Assembly (NCBI RefSeq): GCF_016907975.1 | Contig: NZ_JAFBCY010000004.1 | Span: 1 to 64,000, forward strand | Source of the DNA: Methylopila capsulata | GTDB lineage: Bacteria > Pseudomonadota > Alphaproteobacteria > Rhizobiales > Methylopilaceae | DNA: 64,000 nucleotides | Direction: 5' to 3' | Part shown: positions 35,439 to 44,208 of the stretch, in pieces | Layout of the letters: every line of letters begins with the position of its first letter | How positions within the stretch are numbered: position 1 is the first letter of the stretch | Made by a program: the position numbers and the translations under genes | The notes under the pieces: generated by a model | The model's input: only the letters and a program-made list of their open reading frames with translations | Databases searched by the model: none | What the model was told of the DNA's origin: nothing

Positions 35439-37619
35439 TCAGGGCTTGGCGGGCGCCTCGACGGGGAGGCGCACGAGCAGGTCCAGCAGGGCGCGGTCCT
35501 GCATCACCACGCTGCGCTCCTTGGGCGAGAGCCACCCGAGCGCCTCGGAGAGATGATCGGCCTCGGAGAGCTTGGCGGCGGCCATCACCCGGTCCGGCTC
35601 GATCACGCCGCGGGCGCGGCGGGGCGCGGGCGGGAGCATGCGCTCGTGGGCGCGGAAGAAGTCGGGATCGTCGTGCAGCGCGACCAGCCCGTCGCCCTCG
35701 TCGGCGCCGGCCTCGGCGAGGCGCTTGGCGCTCGCCTTCGCGGCGGTCGCGATCGGCGGCACGTCGGTTTCCTCCGGGATCAGCATCAGCCCGAGCCGCT
35801 TGAGCGCGAGGCCGGCGCCGAGGTGGCCGGAGGCCCAGGACAGCGGTATCGCGAGCAGCAGGCCGGCGATCGTCGGCGACATCCAGGCGACGAGCGAGGG
35901 CGCGATCGCGGCGCCGGTCACCAGCGTCACGACGCCGAGCGCCGTGTGCCAGCGATGGCGGCGGACGATGTCGACGAAGGGGATCGAGCCGTCGTCGCGG
36001 CGCTGCGGGTTCCAGCCCGTGGCGCGGCCGAGGAGGATCTGGAACACCGAGCCGGACTGCACCAGCATCATGATCGGCGCGAACAGCGACGACATCACGA
36101 TCTCGATCAGCGACGAGACGACGATGCGGACGAAGCCGCCGCCGGCGCGCCGGGCGGGTCCGTCCATCAGGTGGATGACGAGGCCGAAGAGCTTCGGAGC
36201 GATCAGGATCGCCATGGTCGCGCCGAACAGCTGGAGGGCGCGTTCGGCGTCGAACCGCGGCCAGGCCGGGAACAGCGAGAACTCGTCGGTGAAGTACTCC
36301 GGCCGGATGAAGTTCGCCTGCAGGGCGAGCGCGATGCCGCAGAGCAGCATGAACATCCAGAACGGCGAGGCGAGGTAGGAAAAGATGCCGTTGAGAAAGT
36401 GGTGGCGCGACAGCGGGTGCAGGCCGCGGGTTCCGAGCAGGGCGGAGTGCTGCAGGTTGCCCTGGCACCAGCGCCGGTCGCGCTGCCCGACGTCGATCAG
36501 CGACGGCGGGCTTTCCTCGTAGGAGCCCTCGAGCTGCGGCAGCATGTAGACCGCCCAGCCCTTGCGCCGGATCAGCGCCGCCTCGACGAAGTCGTGGGAC
36601 ATGATCAGCCCGCCGAAGGGCGGCTCGCCCGGCAGGTCCGGCAGGCCGGCGCCGCCGGCGAAGGCCTCCATGCGGATGATCGCGTTGTGGCCCCAGTAGT
36701 TGCCGTCGCGCCCGTACCAGACCGCGATGCCGGAGGCGATGATCGGGCCGTAGACCCGGCTCGCGAACTGCTGGAGTCGCGCGAACAGCGTGTTGCGATT
36801 GATGACGAGCGGCAACGTCTGGATGATGCCCGCGTCGGGATCGGCCTCCATGGCGGCGGCGAGCGCGATCACCGCGTGGCCGGTCATCAGACTGTCCGCG
36901 TCGAAGATCAGCATGTGGTCGTACCCGCCGCCCCAGCGGGTCACGAAATCCTCGATGTTGCCGGCCTTGCGGCGGTGGTTCTTGGCGCGGTGGCGGTAGT
37001 AAATCCGGGCGTCGGACCCCAGCGCTTCGCGCAGCAGCAGGAAGGCGCGCTCCTCCGCGATCCAGACGTCGGGATCGGTGGTGTCGGACAGCAGAAAGTA
37101 GTCGAAGTGGTCGCCGAATCCGAGCCGCTTCACGTCCTCGAACACCGCCTCGACGGCGCCGAACACCCGGCTCGGCTGTTCGTTGTAGATCGGCATCAGC
37201 ACGGCGGTGCGCGCGGTCAGGCGCTCGGGCAGGCCCGGCTGCTTGAGCGCGGGGCGGCCGAACAGGGCGACCAGCCCGACAACCGAGCTCGCGAAGGCGA
37301 GGGCGATCCAGGCGAAGTTCACCACGAACAGGATCAGCAGCGCCCACTCGAGCAGCGTGACGCCGCCGACCTCGACCACCTTGTACATCTGGTAGACGCC
37401 GAGGCCGGTGACCGCGATCGCGGCGGTCGCGACGAACAGCCGGCTCACCACCGGCGTGCGCCAGCCCGCGGGGTTCGCCAGCTGCCGCACGTCGGCCTTC
37501 GACCAGGACTTGAGCGGCTGCGTCGGCATGTCGAGCGGACGCTCGGGCGGCAGGGCCGGCGGCTCGTTCGCGGCCGCGTCGGGCGCGTCGGGCGCGCCGC
37601 GTTCGTCGTCGGAACTCAT
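35439..37619 (-). CDS. mdoH: glucans biosynthesis glucosyltransferase H
   Basis: This 726-residue inner-membrane GT2 enzyme makes the beta-1,2-linked backbone of osmoregulated periplasmic glucans from UDP-glucose. Two N-terminal spans (about 60-118) precede the catalytic domain with VLMPIYNEQPSRVF, the DAD metal site (Asp240, Asp242), Asp343 in SHDF and the QRDRRW motif (379-384). Several C-terminal spans follow. The ATG at 37619 overlaps the mdoG stop (ATGA); an ATG at 37628 would add three residues. Confidence 0.94.
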   Translation of the reverse strand: MSSDDERGAPDAPDAAANEPPALPPERPLDMPTQPLKSWSKADVRQLANPAGWRTPVVSRLFVATAAIAVTGLGVYQMYKVVEVGGVTLLEWALLILFVVNFAWIALAFASSVVGLVALFGRPALKQPGLPERLTARTAVLMPIYNEQPSRVFGAVEAVFEDVKRLGFGDHFDYFLLSDTTDPDVWIAEERAFLLLREALGSDARIYYRHRAKNHRRKAGNIEDFVTRWGGGYDHMLIFDADSLMTGHAVIALAAAMEADPDAGIIQTLPLVINRNTLFARLQQFASRVYGPIIASGIAVWYGRDGNYWGHNAIIRMEAFAGGAGLPDLPGEPPFGGLIMSHDFVEAALIRRKGWAVYMLPQLEGSYEESPPSLIDVGQRDRRWCQGNLQHSALLGTRGLHPLSRHHFLNGIFSYLASPFWMFMLLCGIALALQANFIRPEYFTDEFSLFPAWPRFDAERALQLFGATMAILIAPKLFGLVIHLMDGPARRAGGGFVRIVVSSLIEIVMSSLFAPIMMLVQSGSVFQILLGRATGWNPQRRDDGSIPFVDIVRRHRWHTALGVVTLVTGAAIAPSLVAWMSPTIAGLLLAIPLSWASGHLGAGLALKRLGLMLIPEETDVPPIATAAKASAKRLAEAGADEGDGLVALHDDPDFFRAHERMLPPAPRRARGVIEPDRVMAAAKLSEADHLSEALGWLSPKERSVVMQDRALLDLLVRLPVEAPAKP

Positions 37620-39163
37620 GCTGTCCATCGGTAGAGCCAGGTCTCGCTGATCGGCTTGCCGTCGGTCTCCAGCACCATGCGGAGCTCGCAGAGCTCCTCG
37701 TTGCCGGGATCGAGGTCGAAGGTGACGCGGTAGCCCTTGATCTCGGGATTGGGGCGACCGACGACGTCGCGGATGGCGCCGACGGAGGTCGAGACCATGG
37801 GCCGGATCGCGCCGGCGCGGTTGGGGTCGGCGACAGATTCGCCGGCGAAGTCGACGACGAAACGGCGCCGCCGGCCGCCGGCCGCGCCGACCACGGTCGC
37901 GACCGTCGTGGCGCCGCCCGGCCGGTCCGGCGGGGTCCAGCACCAGTGCAGCCGGTAGGCCATGGAGACGCGGGAGCCGGGCTTCAGCGCCTCCTTCGGC
38001 CGCCAGTAGACCACGATGTTCTCGTTGACGTCGGCGTCGGACGGGATCTCGGTGAGCTGGAACTGGCCGTCGTTCCAGTCGCCGATCGGCTCCACCCAGA
38101 CGCTCGGCATGCGGTCGTAGCGGCGGCCGAGGTCGTTGTAGGCCGCGAAGGCGCGCTGGCGCTGCAGCAGGCCGAAGCCGCGCGGGTTCTTGTCGGCGAA
38201 CACGCTGATCTGCAGGTCGGACGGGTTCGACAGCGGCCGCCACACCCACTCGCCGGCGCCGTTCCAGATCTGCAGGCCGTCCGCGCGGTGCACCTGGCCG
38301 CGGATGTCGTCGACGCCGACGCGGTCGTTCGGGCCGAAGAAGAACATCGACGTCATCGGCGCGACGCCGATGTGCCGCAGCTCCTCGCGCGGGAACAGCG
38401 TGAACTCGACGTCGATCACGGTGATCTCGCCGGGCCGCAAGGTGAAGCGGTAGGAGCCCGTGACGCGGCGGCTGTCGAGCAGAGCGTAGACCACCAGGCT
38501 GTTCGAAGCCGGGCCCGGCCGCTCGATCCAGAACGTGCGAAACAGCGGAAACTCCTCGCCGTCCGGCTCGCCTGTGTCGATCGCGAGGCCGCGGGCGGAG
38601 GTGCCGAAGATCTGGCCGCGGGCGAGCGCCCGGAACAGCGTCGCGCCCTGGAACAGCGCGAACTCGCGAAGCTCCTCGGGCCGGTCGATCGGCGCGCGGG
38701 CGCTGACGCCGGAGAACGGAAACGGCTTGTCGCCCGGCGGCGGAGGCGCGCGGCCGAAGTCGAACCAGCCCGGTTCGTTCGGCAGCATGCGGACCTTCCC
38801 GTCCTCGACGAGGCCGACCCCGACCGGCGAGCGGTAGATGAACCCGCCCGGCAGCAGGTCGATGCCGAAGCCGCGGTTCTCGCCCTGCCAGAGCGAACGG
38901 TCGGGGCGCATCCGGATCGAACGGAACACGTCCTGCGGCAGGTCGGCGAAGCCGTCCGGCAGCAGGTTGCGCGGCGCTTCGAACGCCTTGGTCGCGAGCA
39001 GACGCGCCTGTTCGTCCAGCGCGTCCCGGCTGAACGCCGCGCCGTCGGCGTCGAGATTCGGCGGCGGGGGCGGAGGGGGAGTCTGCCCCGGCTGCTGCGC
39101 AAGCGCAGTCGTGGCGAGAAGATGGGCGGCGAGGGCGCCGGTGACGAAACTACGTCGGTTCAT
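37616..39163 (-). CDS. mdoG: glucan biosynthesis protein of the OpgG/OpgD family
   Basis: The 515-residue periplasmic protein starts MNRRSFVTGALAAHLLATTALA, which looks like a Tat signal (RRSF). A proline run follows, then the OpgG core: LPQDVFRSIRMRPDRSLW, FGIDLLPGGFIYRSPV and VWVEPIGDWNDGQFQLTEIP. OpgG is needed for glucan backbone synthesis or branching with OpgH. A Tat signal is typical of OpgD in E. coli, so OpgD is the alternative name. Upstream in-frame codons from 39292 are not conserved. Confidence 0.92.
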   Translation of the reverse strand: MNRRSFVTGALAAHLLATTALAQQPGQTPPPPPPPNLDADGAAFSRDALDEQARLLATKAFEAPRNLLPDGFADLPQDVFRSIRMRPDRSLWQGENRGFGIDLLPGGFIYRSPVGVGLVEDGKVRMLPNEPGWFDFGRAPPPPGDKPFPFSGVSARAPIDRPEELREFALFQGATLFRALARGQIFGTSARGLAIDTGEPDGEEFPLFRTFWIERPGPASNSLVVYALLDSRRVTGSYRFTLRPGEITVIDVEFTLFPREELRHIGVAPMTSMFFFGPNDRVGVDDIRGQVHRADGLQIWNGAGEWVWRPLSNPSDLQISVFADKNPRGFGLLQRQRAFAAYNDLGRRYDRMPSVWVEPIGDWNDGQFQLTEIPSDADVNENIVVYWRPKEALKPGSRVSMAYRLHWCWTPPDRPGGATTVATVVGAAGGRRRRFVVDFAGESVADPNRAGAIRPMVSTSVGAIRDVVGRPNPEIKGYRVTFDLDPGNEELCELRMVLETDGKPISETWLYRWTA

Positions 39164-39253
39164 GGACGATGCGTTTGACGAGCCTGATCGGCCGCCGAGA
39201 AGCCGACGAACCCGAGATCGAGGGCTAAAGAATGCTGCACTTTGGAACAATGT

Positions 39254-39295
39254 CCAATGTGGCGGCGATGGAATTTTGCGGCGCCGCCACATTGG
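39254..39295 (-). promoter_or_regulatory. 13-bp inverted repeat upstream of mdoG
   Basis: A perfect 13-bp inverted repeat, ccaatgtggcggc / gccgccacattgg, has a 16-nt spacer. It starts 91 nt upstream of the mdoG ATG and lies just downstream of the SPOR gene stop (39305). No T-tract follows on either strand, so an operator or mRNA element is more likely than a terminator. Confidence 0.5.
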
Positions 39296-39304
39296 CGGCG
39301 GTCG

Positions 39305-39913
39305 TCAGGAGCGATCGAGTGGTTCGCCGTCATAGGGCGTCGTATCGCAAGGCACGCCCTCGGCCGCAAGGTCGCCGCAGGCGCGGACGGCCTCCGCCGC
39401 CGTGGGGAAGGGGCCGGCGACGAGGTCCACCACGTTGCGGCCGGGGCCGCTGCGCACCGCCCGCGGCGTGAGACGCGCGAGCTCCGGGTAGCGGCCGGAC
39501 AGCGCGCTCCAGCGGCGGCGGACGGCCTCCAGCGAGGTCTCGGGCCCGAGGCCGATGGCGAAGGCCGGTGGGTGGCCGGCGGCAGGGGTGGGGCGGGCGA
39601 CGGAGCCCGTGGTCTCCGGCATGAGAGCGGCCCGCGCCGCGGCGAGCTTCATTTCGCCCACGCCGCGCTCGAGCCGCGCCAGCCGTTCGGCGAGGGCGGC
39701 CCGCTCGTCCGTCAGACGCTTCACCTCGCGGTCGAGCCGGCCGACCGACTCGGGATTGCCCGCGGCGATCAGGCGCGTCGGGCTCGATCCCGACGGGGCG
39801 ACGATCATCACCGCGCCCGCTCCGCCGAGGGCTGCGATCATCAGCAGGCCCCAGACGACCGCGGGCGTCGGCCTGTCCAGTCGTCGAGCGTCGTAGTCCT
39901 GATCGTAATGCAC
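39305..39913 (-). CDS. membrane-anchored protein with coiled coil and SPOR-like C terminus
   Basis: The 202-residue protein has a short cytoplasmic N terminus, one membrane span (about 18-42, PAVVWGLLMIAALGGAGAVMIVA), a predicted coiled coil (GRLDREVKRLTDERAALAERLARLERG) and a C-terminal domain. That domain's pattern, RSGPGRNVVDLVAGPFPTAAEAVRACGDLAAEGVPC, resembles SPOR domains that bind denuded peptidoglycan at the septum. The SPOR call is by resemblance. Confidence 0.68.
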   Translation of the reverse strand: MHYDQDYDARRLDRPTPAVVWGLLMIAALGGAGAVMIVAPSGSSPTRLIAAGNPESVGRLDREVKRLTDERAALAERLARLERGVGEMKLAAARAALMPETTGSVARPTPAAGHPPAFAIGLGPETSLEAVRRRWSALSGRYPELARLTPRAVRSGPGRNVVDLVAGPFPTAAEAVRACGDLAAEGVPCDTTPYDGEPLDRS

Positions 39914-40083
39914 GAAGCGGCTCCCCCCGGGCGGCGGGCGCAGGATAGCTGAGTCGCCAGGCGTCCCGCCCTCTTTCGCGGCGCCGCGGCGATCGCGCGG
40001 CGGAGGTGTGGCCGTCGCGCCGCGGGCGATGACGCCTGCGTCACTTGGTTCGGCCGGCCGGATGGCTTAAAGACCTCGCGATC

Positions 40084-40788
40084 ATGATCGACGACATCTC
40101 AGCATCCATCCGCAAGGCCGTGCCCCCGATCCATCGGGAAGGCCGGCCGTTCATCGCGATCTTCGCGGCCATCGCCCTCGTGCTGTTATTCATCTGGCAG
40201 CCGCTGGGGTGGATCGGCGTCGGCGCGACCATCTGGTGCGCGCTGTTCTTCCGCGACCCCAACCGCGTCACGCCGATGCGCGACGGGCTGGTGGTGAGCG
40301 GGGCCGACGGCGTGGTCTGCGACGTCAAGCGCGCCGTGCCGCCGCCGGAGCTCGGCCTCGGCGCGCTGCCGCTGCCCCGCGTCGCCGTGTTCATGAACGT
40401 CTTCGACGTGCACGTGAACCGCGCGCCCGTCGCCGGGACCGTGACGCGCGTCGCCTACACCGCGGGCAAGTTCTTCAACGCCGACCTCGACAAGGCGAGC
40501 GAGGACAACGAGCGCAACGGCCTCGTCATCCAGAGCGCGCACGGGCCCCTGGGCGTCGTGCAGATCGCGGGCCTCGTCGCGCGCCGCATCGTGTGCTTCG
40601 TGCGCGAAGGCGAGACCATCGGCGCCGGCGAGCGCTTCGGCCTCATCCGTTTCGGCAGCCGCGTCGACCACTACCTGCCGGAGGGCGTCGAGCCGCTGGT
40701 CGGCGTGGGCCAGCGCACGGTGGCCGGCGAGACCGTGATCGCCGACCTGACGGGCGCCGCGCCCGCGCGGACCTTCCGCAAGAGTTGA
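40084..40788 (+). CDS. psd: phosphatidylserine decarboxylase proenzyme
   Basis: This 234-residue membrane-associated enzyme makes phosphatidylethanolamine from phosphatidylserine. The self-cleavage site is Gly191-Ser192 in RFGSRVD; the serine becomes the pyruvoyl group. Other family features are FFRDPNR, the conserved [16 protein letters not shown] and an N-terminal hydrophobic stretch (25-50). This is the short form common in alphaproteobacteria. ATG 40084 was chosen over 40045. pssA follows 31 nt later, so substrate and product genes are paired. Confidence 0.95.
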   Translation: MIDDISASIRKAVPPIHREGRPFIAIFAAIALVLLFIWQPLGWIGVGATIWCALFFRDPNRVTPMRDGLVVSGADGVVCDVKRAVPPPELGLGALPLPRVAVFMNVFDVHVNRAPVAGTVTRVAYTAGKFFNADLDKASEDNERNGLVIQSAHGPLGVVQIAGLVARRIVCFVREGETIGAGERFGLIRFGSRVDHYLPEGVEPLVGVGQRTVAGETVIADLTGAAPARTFRKS

Positions 40789-40819
40789 GCCGCACGCCCG
40801 CCAACCCGAGAGACGCGCG

Positions 40820-41647
40820 ATGATCGATCCGGACGCTCCCAATCCCGTCCGCCGCTCGCCCTTCACGCGGCTCCGGCGCGTGCCGATTCGCTTGCTGATC
40901 CCCAATCTCGTGACGCTGCTCGCGCTCTGCGCCGGCATGACTGGCGTACGGATGGCGATCGAGGGCCGGCTGGAGCTCGCGGTCTACCTCGTGGTGCTCG
41001 CCGCCGCGCTCGACGGGGTCGACGGCCGGCTCGCGCGCCTGCTGAAGGGCGCGTCGCGCTTCGGCGCGGAGCTCGACAGCCTGATCGACTTCGTCAATTT
41101 CGGCGTCGCGCCTGCGCTCATTCTCTATGTCTGGGGTCTGAACGGGCTCGGCCATGTGGGCTGGATCGCCTGCCTGATCCTCGCCATCGCCTGCGCGCTG
41201 CGGCTCGCGCGCTTCAACGTCGCGCTGGACGACCCGAACAAGCCGGCCTGGGCCGGGCAGTTCTTCGTGGGCGTGCCGGCGCCGGCCGGCGCGATCGCCG
41301 CGCTGCTGCCGATCTATCTCGAGTTTCTGGGGTTCCCGCGCGTGCCGGTCGCGCTGCCGGCGGTCGAGGTCTACATCCTCGCGGTGGCGTTCCTGATGGT
41401 GAGCCCGCTGCCCACCTGGTCCGGCAAGAAGCTCGGCTCCCGGATCGACCGCACCTGGGTCGCCCCGGTGCTGATCGCGGCGGCGCTCGCGGTGACGCTG
41501 CTGGTGAGCTACCCGTGGTTCGTGCTCGCCGGCATCACGCTCGCCTATCTCGCGACGCTGCCCTTCGCCTTCCTGCACCAGCGCAGGCTGATACGGGCGG
41601 ACCGGGCCGTGGCGCCGGCCGAGACGTCCGACGCCGGTCCCGGCTAA
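40820..41647 (+). CDS. pssA: CDP-diacylglycerol-serine O-phosphatidyltransferase
   Basis: This is a 275-residue integral membrane enzyme making phosphatidylserine. The CDP-alcohol phosphotransferase motif is complete: Asp68-Gly69, Ala72-Arg73, Gly82, Asp86 and Asp90 in DGRLARLLKGASRFGAELDSLID. Multiple hydrophobic spans follow. It is paired with psd, the next step in phosphatidylethanolamine synthesis. Confidence 0.95.
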   Translation: MIDPDAPNPVRRSPFTRLRRVPIRLLIPNLVTLLALCAGMTGVRMAIEGRLELAVYLVVLAAALDGVDGRLARLLKGASRFGAELDSLIDFVNFGVAPALILYVWGLNGLGHVGWIACLILAIACALRLARFNVALDDPNKPAWAGQFFVGVPAPAGAIAALLPIYLEFLGFPRVPVALPAVEVYILAVAFLMVSPLPTWSGKKLGSRIDRTWVAPVLIAAALAVTLLVSYPWFVLAGITLAYLATLPFAFLHQRRLIRADRAVAPAETSDAGPG

Positions 41648-41656
41648 GGCAGGCTC

Positions 41657-41851
41657 TCAGCCCTCGCAGGCGGCGACGCGCAGGCGAAGCGGAGCTGCGG
41701 GAAACGCCCCGCGCAGCAGCCGGAGCGCTTCCGCGGTGGTCGCCGGTCGGCTTCGCTGCAGGAAGGCGCGCATATCGTCGAGGTTCATCGCCGCGACGAC
41801 GGCGGGATGGGCGGCTCCGGAGACGGAGCCGGACGCATAAGCGGACGGCAT
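41657..41851 (-). CDS. small hypothetical protein
   Basis: This is a 64-residue protein from ATG 41851 with a strong ribosome site (GAGGA, 7 nt upstream). The second half, LDDMRAFLQRSRPATTAEALRLLRGAFPAAPLRLRV, looks helical and ordered. I recall no named family. It converges with pssA, 9 nt apart. A CtrA-type box lies 50 nt upstream of its start. Confidence 0.6.
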   Translation of the reverse strand: MPSAYASGSVSGAAHPAVVAAMNLDDMRAFLQRSRPATTAEALRLLRGAFPAAPLRLRVAACEG

Positions 41852-41900
41852 GGTCGAATCCTCATCGGCACGCGATGGTACGACGATACGTCTCGAACGG

Positions 41901-41925
41901 TTAACGGCCCGTTAACCGCGGTTAA
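41901..41925. promoter_or_regulatory. CtrA-type binding site TTAA-N7-TTAA with a third TTAA
   Basis: TTAA (41901-41904), seven bases, TTAA (41912-41915) is an exact match to the CtrA consensus of Caulobacter and relatives. A third TTAA follows at 41922-41925 after six bases. The site is palindromic (cggttaac-ggccc-gttaaccg). It lies between the divergent small gene (start 41851) and ureD (start 42002), so it could control either. Confidence 0.5.
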
Positions 41926-42001
41926 CGCCCGGTCGGCGCTTGGCAAACGGCTTCGCCGCAACGCATCATCGGCGACGAACGGGACGCCGAGCGGACAAGA
42001 C

Positions 42002-42835
<834 letters not shown>

Positions 42836-42845
42836 AGGAGCCCCG

Positions 42846-43148
42846 ATGAACCTCACCCCCCGCGAGAAGGACAAGCTCCTCATCAGCATGGCGGCGGTGG
42901 TCGCCCGCCGTCGGCTGGAGCGCGGCGTCAAGCTGAACCACCCCGAGGCGATCGCTCTGATCGCGGACTTCGTGGTGGAGGGCGCCCGCGACGGCCGCAC
43001 CGTCGCCGAGCTGATGGCCGCCGGCGCCAAGGTGCTGACGCGCGAGCAGGTGATGGAGGGCGTGCCCGAGATGATCCACGACGTGCAGGTGGAGGCGACG
43101 TTCCCGGACGGGACCAAGCTCGTCACCGTGCACGAGCCGATCCGCTGA
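42846..43148 (+). CDS. ureA: urease subunit gamma
   Basis: This is a 100-residue gamma subunit (standard length) starting [27 protein letters not shown], with [27 protein letters not shown] and the C-terminal [19 protein letters not shown]. The three subunits UreABC form the urea-hydrolysing enzyme. ureB follows after 10 nt. Confidence 0.97.
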   Translation: MNLTPREKDKLLISMAAVVARRRLERGVKLNHPEAIALIADFVVEGARDGRTVAELMAAGAKVLTREQVMEGVPEMIHDVQVEATFPDGTKLVTVHEPIR

Positions 43149-43158
43149 GGAGGACGCC

Positions 43159-43464
43159 ATGATCCCCGGAGAGATCTTTCCCGCCGCCGGCGACATCGAG
43201 CTCAACGCCGGCGCCGCGACCGTGACGCTCGACGTCGCGAACACGGGCGACCGGCCGATCCAGGTCGGCAGCCACTACCACTTCGCGGAGACCAACGCGG
43301 GGCTCGCCTTCGACCGCGCCAAGGCCCACGGCATGCGCCTCGACATCGCCGCCGGCACCGCCGTGCGCTTCGAGCCGGGCCAGACCCGCACGGTCACGCT
43401 CGTGCCCTATGGCGGCGACCGCAAGGTGTTCGGCTTCCGGGCGGACGTCATGGGGCCGTTGTGA
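43159..43464 (+). CDS. ureB: urease subunit beta
   Basis: The 101-residue beta subunit starts [18 protein letters not shown] and has [46 protein letters not shown], the UreB signature. Its usual neighbour ureC does not follow directly; a toxin-antitoxin pair of 689 nt intervenes. Confidence 0.97.
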   Translation: MIPGEIFPAAGDIELNAGAATVTLDVANTGDRPIQVGSHYHFAETNAGLAFDRAKAHGMRLDIAAGTAVRFEPGQTRTVTLVPYGGDRKVFGFRADVMGPL

Positions 43465-43507
43465 TAGTGTCGAAGGTCTTGGCGTAATCAGACAGCGAGC
43501 GCCGCAG

Positions 43508-43807
43508 ATGCCCACATACAGAGCTGAGGTTCGGTCTGACGGCTCCGTCGTGCTTCCCGATGACTTGAGGGAGCGGCTGGAGATCAAGCCGGGTGTCCCC
43601 GTCGAGTTCTTTCTCGCCTATGACGGGCAAGTGCACTTTCACGCTATCACCGAGACGGCGTGGGGCTGGCAAAACCTCTTCGAGAAGTGTGTTCCGCCGC
43701 TTTCGATCCGAGAGATGGACGACGCGATCGTCGAAACGGTCACCGAGGACGACGATCGCATCCGCTCTTACGGCGTGGCGAAGAAGCGCGGTCACGCCGC
43801 CGAATGA
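43508..43807 (+). CDS. AbrB/VapB-type antitoxin
   Basis: This 99-residue protein has an N-terminal SpoVT/AbrB-like DNA-binding segment, RAEVRSDGSVVLPDDLRERLEIKPGVPVEFFLAYDG, and an acidic C-terminal half (REMDDAIVETVTEDDDRIRSYG) suited to capping a PIN toxin. The stop overlaps the toxin ATG by 4 nt. It lies inside the urease operon. Confidence 0.87.
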   Translation: MPTYRAEVRSDGSVVLPDDLRERLEIKPGVPVEFFLAYDGQVHFHAITETAWGWQNLFEKCVPPLSIREMDDAIVETVTEDDDRIRSYGVAKKRGHAAE

Positions 43808-44196
43808 TCGGCGTCGACACCAACATCCTCGTCCGGCTTTTCACCGGCGACGACGAGGTTCAGGCGGCTGCGGCCGCGCGCTTCGTCGATAAGGCGGAGG
43901 AGCCGGTCTTCGTCAATGTCATCGTCGTTCTCGAAACCCTCTGGACGCTCAAGCGCGCCTGTCGGTTCGACGAGGATCGTCTTGTGATGATCCTGCGGAA
44001 GCTCACCGAGCATCCGGCGATCACCTGCAGCCACAAAGACCTCATGCGCGACGCGGCCCATCGCACAAAGGAGGAGGGCGGCGACGTCGCCGACAACCTC
44101 ATCGCCTCGATGAACCGCTCGGCGGGCTGCTCCACGACTTGCACGTTCGATCGCGAAGCCGCCCTGAGCGACGGCTTCACCCTGCTCACAATCTGA
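43804..44196 (+). CDS. PIN-domain ribonuclease toxin (VapC-like)
   Basis: This is a 130-residue PIN-domain protein. Acidic active-site residues are visible in MIGVDTNILVRLFTGDD (Asp5), VVLETLWTLKR (Glu44) and GDVADNLIASMNRSAGCSTTCTFDREA (Asp96 and Asp116). The family cleaves tRNA or rRNA. Start ATG 43804 overlaps the antitoxin stop. It ends 12 nt before ureC, so ureC reaches the ribosome only on a message that also encodes the toxin, unless ureC has its own promoter. Confidence 0.9.
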   Translation: MIGVDTNILVRLFTGDDEVQAAAAARFVDKAEEPVFVNVIVVLETLWTLKRACRFDEDRLVMILRKLTEHPAITCSHKDLMRDAAHRTKEEGGDVADNLIASMNRSAGCSTTCTFDREAALSDGFTLLTI

Positions 44197-44208
44197 GATC
44201 CCCATCCC

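Noticed and set aside
35553-37634. 693-codon open frame on + opposite mdoH
   Set aside because: Antisense shadow of the glucosyltransferase; no recognisable motif.
38838-39335. 165-codon open frame on + opposite mdoG
   Set aside because: Shadow of mdoG; includes a glycine run that is only the antisense of the proline run.
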